Source: Ureibacillus massiliensis 4400831 = CIP 108448 = CCUG 49529 (lineage in GTDB: Bacteria > Bacillota > Bacilli > Bacillales_A > Planococcaceae). From it: 64,000 nucleotides of DNA. The position numbers and the translations under genes are program-made. The stretch is from positions 1 through 64,000 of the forward strand of contig NZ_JPVQ01000013.1 in NCBI RefSeq assembly GCF_000772965.1. Direction: 5' to 3'. The first letter of the stretch is position 1, and the number at the start of each line of letters is the position of its first letter. Below the pieces are notes generated by a model that was given only the letters and a program-made list of their open reading frames with translations, did not search any database and was not told the DNA's origin. Below, in pieces: positions 63,212 through 64,000 of this stretch.

Positions 63212-64000
63212 ATGCGTATTCTAGTTTTAGGCGCTGGAGGGATTGGTGGATATTTTGGAGGTCGTTTAGCAGAAAAAGGAGAAGACGTTACGTTTCTCGT
63301 ACGAAATAGACGAAAACAACAGATTGAACAAAAGGGTTTAAACATTAGAAGTATAAACGGAGATTTTACATTTACACCAAAATTAATTACTAAAACAGAT
63401 AATGAAATACCTTTTGATGTTGTGTTATTTTCAACAAAAGCGTATCACTTAGATGCAGCCATTAACGATTTAAAACCATTTGTAGGTGAAGATACGGTAA
63501 TCATTCCACTATTAAATGGCATCGCCCATGTACCGCCATTAAAAGAAGCTTTTGGAGACGAACAAGTGATTGGAGGGCTATGCTTTATTGAAACAACGTT
63601 AAATGAGGATGGTGACGTTGTTCAAACAAGCAAGGCTCACAGACTTGTATTTGGTGAATTCAATCAGGAGAAGACAGAGCGAGTACAAAAAATTGCGGAT
63701 GTGTTCAGTGATACTAAAGCAAGCTTTGTATTAAGCGAACATATTGTGCAAGATATGTGGCATAAATATATGTTTATCACTGCTTTGTCAGGGGTGACTA
63801 CATTAACACGTGCGCCAATCGGGCCTATTCGTGAAAGTGAAGGAGGACAAGCCTTTATCCGCCAATTATTTGAAGAAATCGCTCAAATTATGAGAGTACA
63901 TGGCGCACCAATTGCTGAGCATATTGTCGATACTCATATGCAGACAATAGATACTCTTTCTTACGACATGAAAGCATCTATGCAACGGGATATGGAAAAA
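63212..64000 (+). CDS. panE: 2-dehydropantoate 2-reductase, 3' end outside the window
   Basis: An ATG after AAAAGGGGG opens a frame that stays open to the window edge (263 codons). The N-terminus is a Rossmann fold (RILVLGAGGIGGYFGGRLAE), followed by FLVRNRRKQQIEQKGLNI, VVLFSTKAYHLDAAI and IIPLLNGIAHV, then the catalytic lysine helix (HIVQDMWHKYMFITALSGV). This is the ketopantoate reductase that makes pantoate for coenzyme A synthesis. About 40 residues are expected beyond position 64000. Confidence 0.92.
   Translation, partial: MRILVLGAGGIGGYFGGRLAEKGEDVTFLVRNRRKQQIEQKGLNIRSINGDFTFTPKLITKTDNEIPFDVVLFSTKAYHLDAAINDLKPFVGEDTVIIPLLNGIAHVPPLKEAFGDEQVIGGLCFIETTLNEDGDVVQTSKAHRLVFGEFNQEKTERVQKIADVFSDTKASFVLSEHIVQDMWHKYMFITALSGVTTLTRAPIGPIRESEGGQAFIRQLFEEIAQIMRVHGAPIAEHIVDTHMQTIDTLSYDMKASMQRDMEK

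Noticed and set aside
1-64000. CRISPR arrays, tRNA or rRNA genes, prophage structural genes
   Set aside because: No regularly spaced repeats with unique spacers, no cloverleaf-like tRNA sequence and no phage structural or integrase genes were found on reading.

Overview
The window is low-GC Firmicute DNA. A spore-associated YjcZ-type peptide, YwbE, an S-layer-homology (SLH) protein, a Bacillus-type type VII secretion (ESX/Yuk) operon and strong GGAGG-type ribosome sites all point to a spore-forming Bacillaceae or Planococcaceae (Lysinibacillus/Solibacillus-like). This placement is inferred from gene content; no rRNA or tRNA was seen.

Region 1 (1-2980) is a decayed edge. It holds a frameshifted IS21-type istB remnant whose end abuts the C-terminal part of a NERD/zinc-ribbon protein, a PD-(D/E)XK-like protein, an unidentified coding remnant and a second NERD-domain gene.

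Region 2 (2981-22035) is a defence island. In order it carries an HsdR_N-type nuclease protein (minus strand), McrB-McrC, a type I toxin/antisense-RNA pair with a 27-residue membrane peptide, a lipoprotein, a three-gene GHKL-ATPase operon, a three-gene module (helical/coiled-coil protein, McrB-like AAA ATPase, McrC-like nuclease), a duplicated and decayed helicase C-terminal module, and a NUDIX/PLD-helicase-DUF3427 operon.

Region 3 (22207-27741) has small genes, a TPR-like protein and an M20/M42-type metallopeptidase. The 3' end of the peptidase gene is duplicated as 67-bp direct repeats. Between them lies an AT-rich cassette encoding an unknown helical protein, a SecB-like chaperone and a nuclease-like protein. 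This is the strongest candidate for an undescribed, mobile, defence-like system.

Region 4 (27983-35409) is metabolic and surface genes: a GntR/FadR-type regulator, a PLP aminotransferase, GltS, HutG with a divergent LysR regulator, an SLH protein and two gene remnants.

Region 5 (35575-52986) is a type VII secretion locus: YwqH-like, EsxA, EsaB/YukD, EssB, EssC, EsaA, EssA and a YwqI-like helper. Two LXG polymorphic toxins follow, with near-identical delivery halves and different C-termini, each next to a putative immunity gene, plus two related DUF5085-like genes and degraded cassette remnants.

Region 6 (53288-64000) is ordinary accessory and core genes: a lipoprotein, a YhgE/Pip transporter-like protein with its TetR regulator (matching operators in front of both), a LysR/EamA divergent pair, an Rpn-type nuclease behind a LexA-box-like promoter, a VanZ-like protein, the YjcZ-like peptide, YwbE, a zinc-ribbon protein, a dihydrofolate-reductase-like protein and a truncated panE running off the end.
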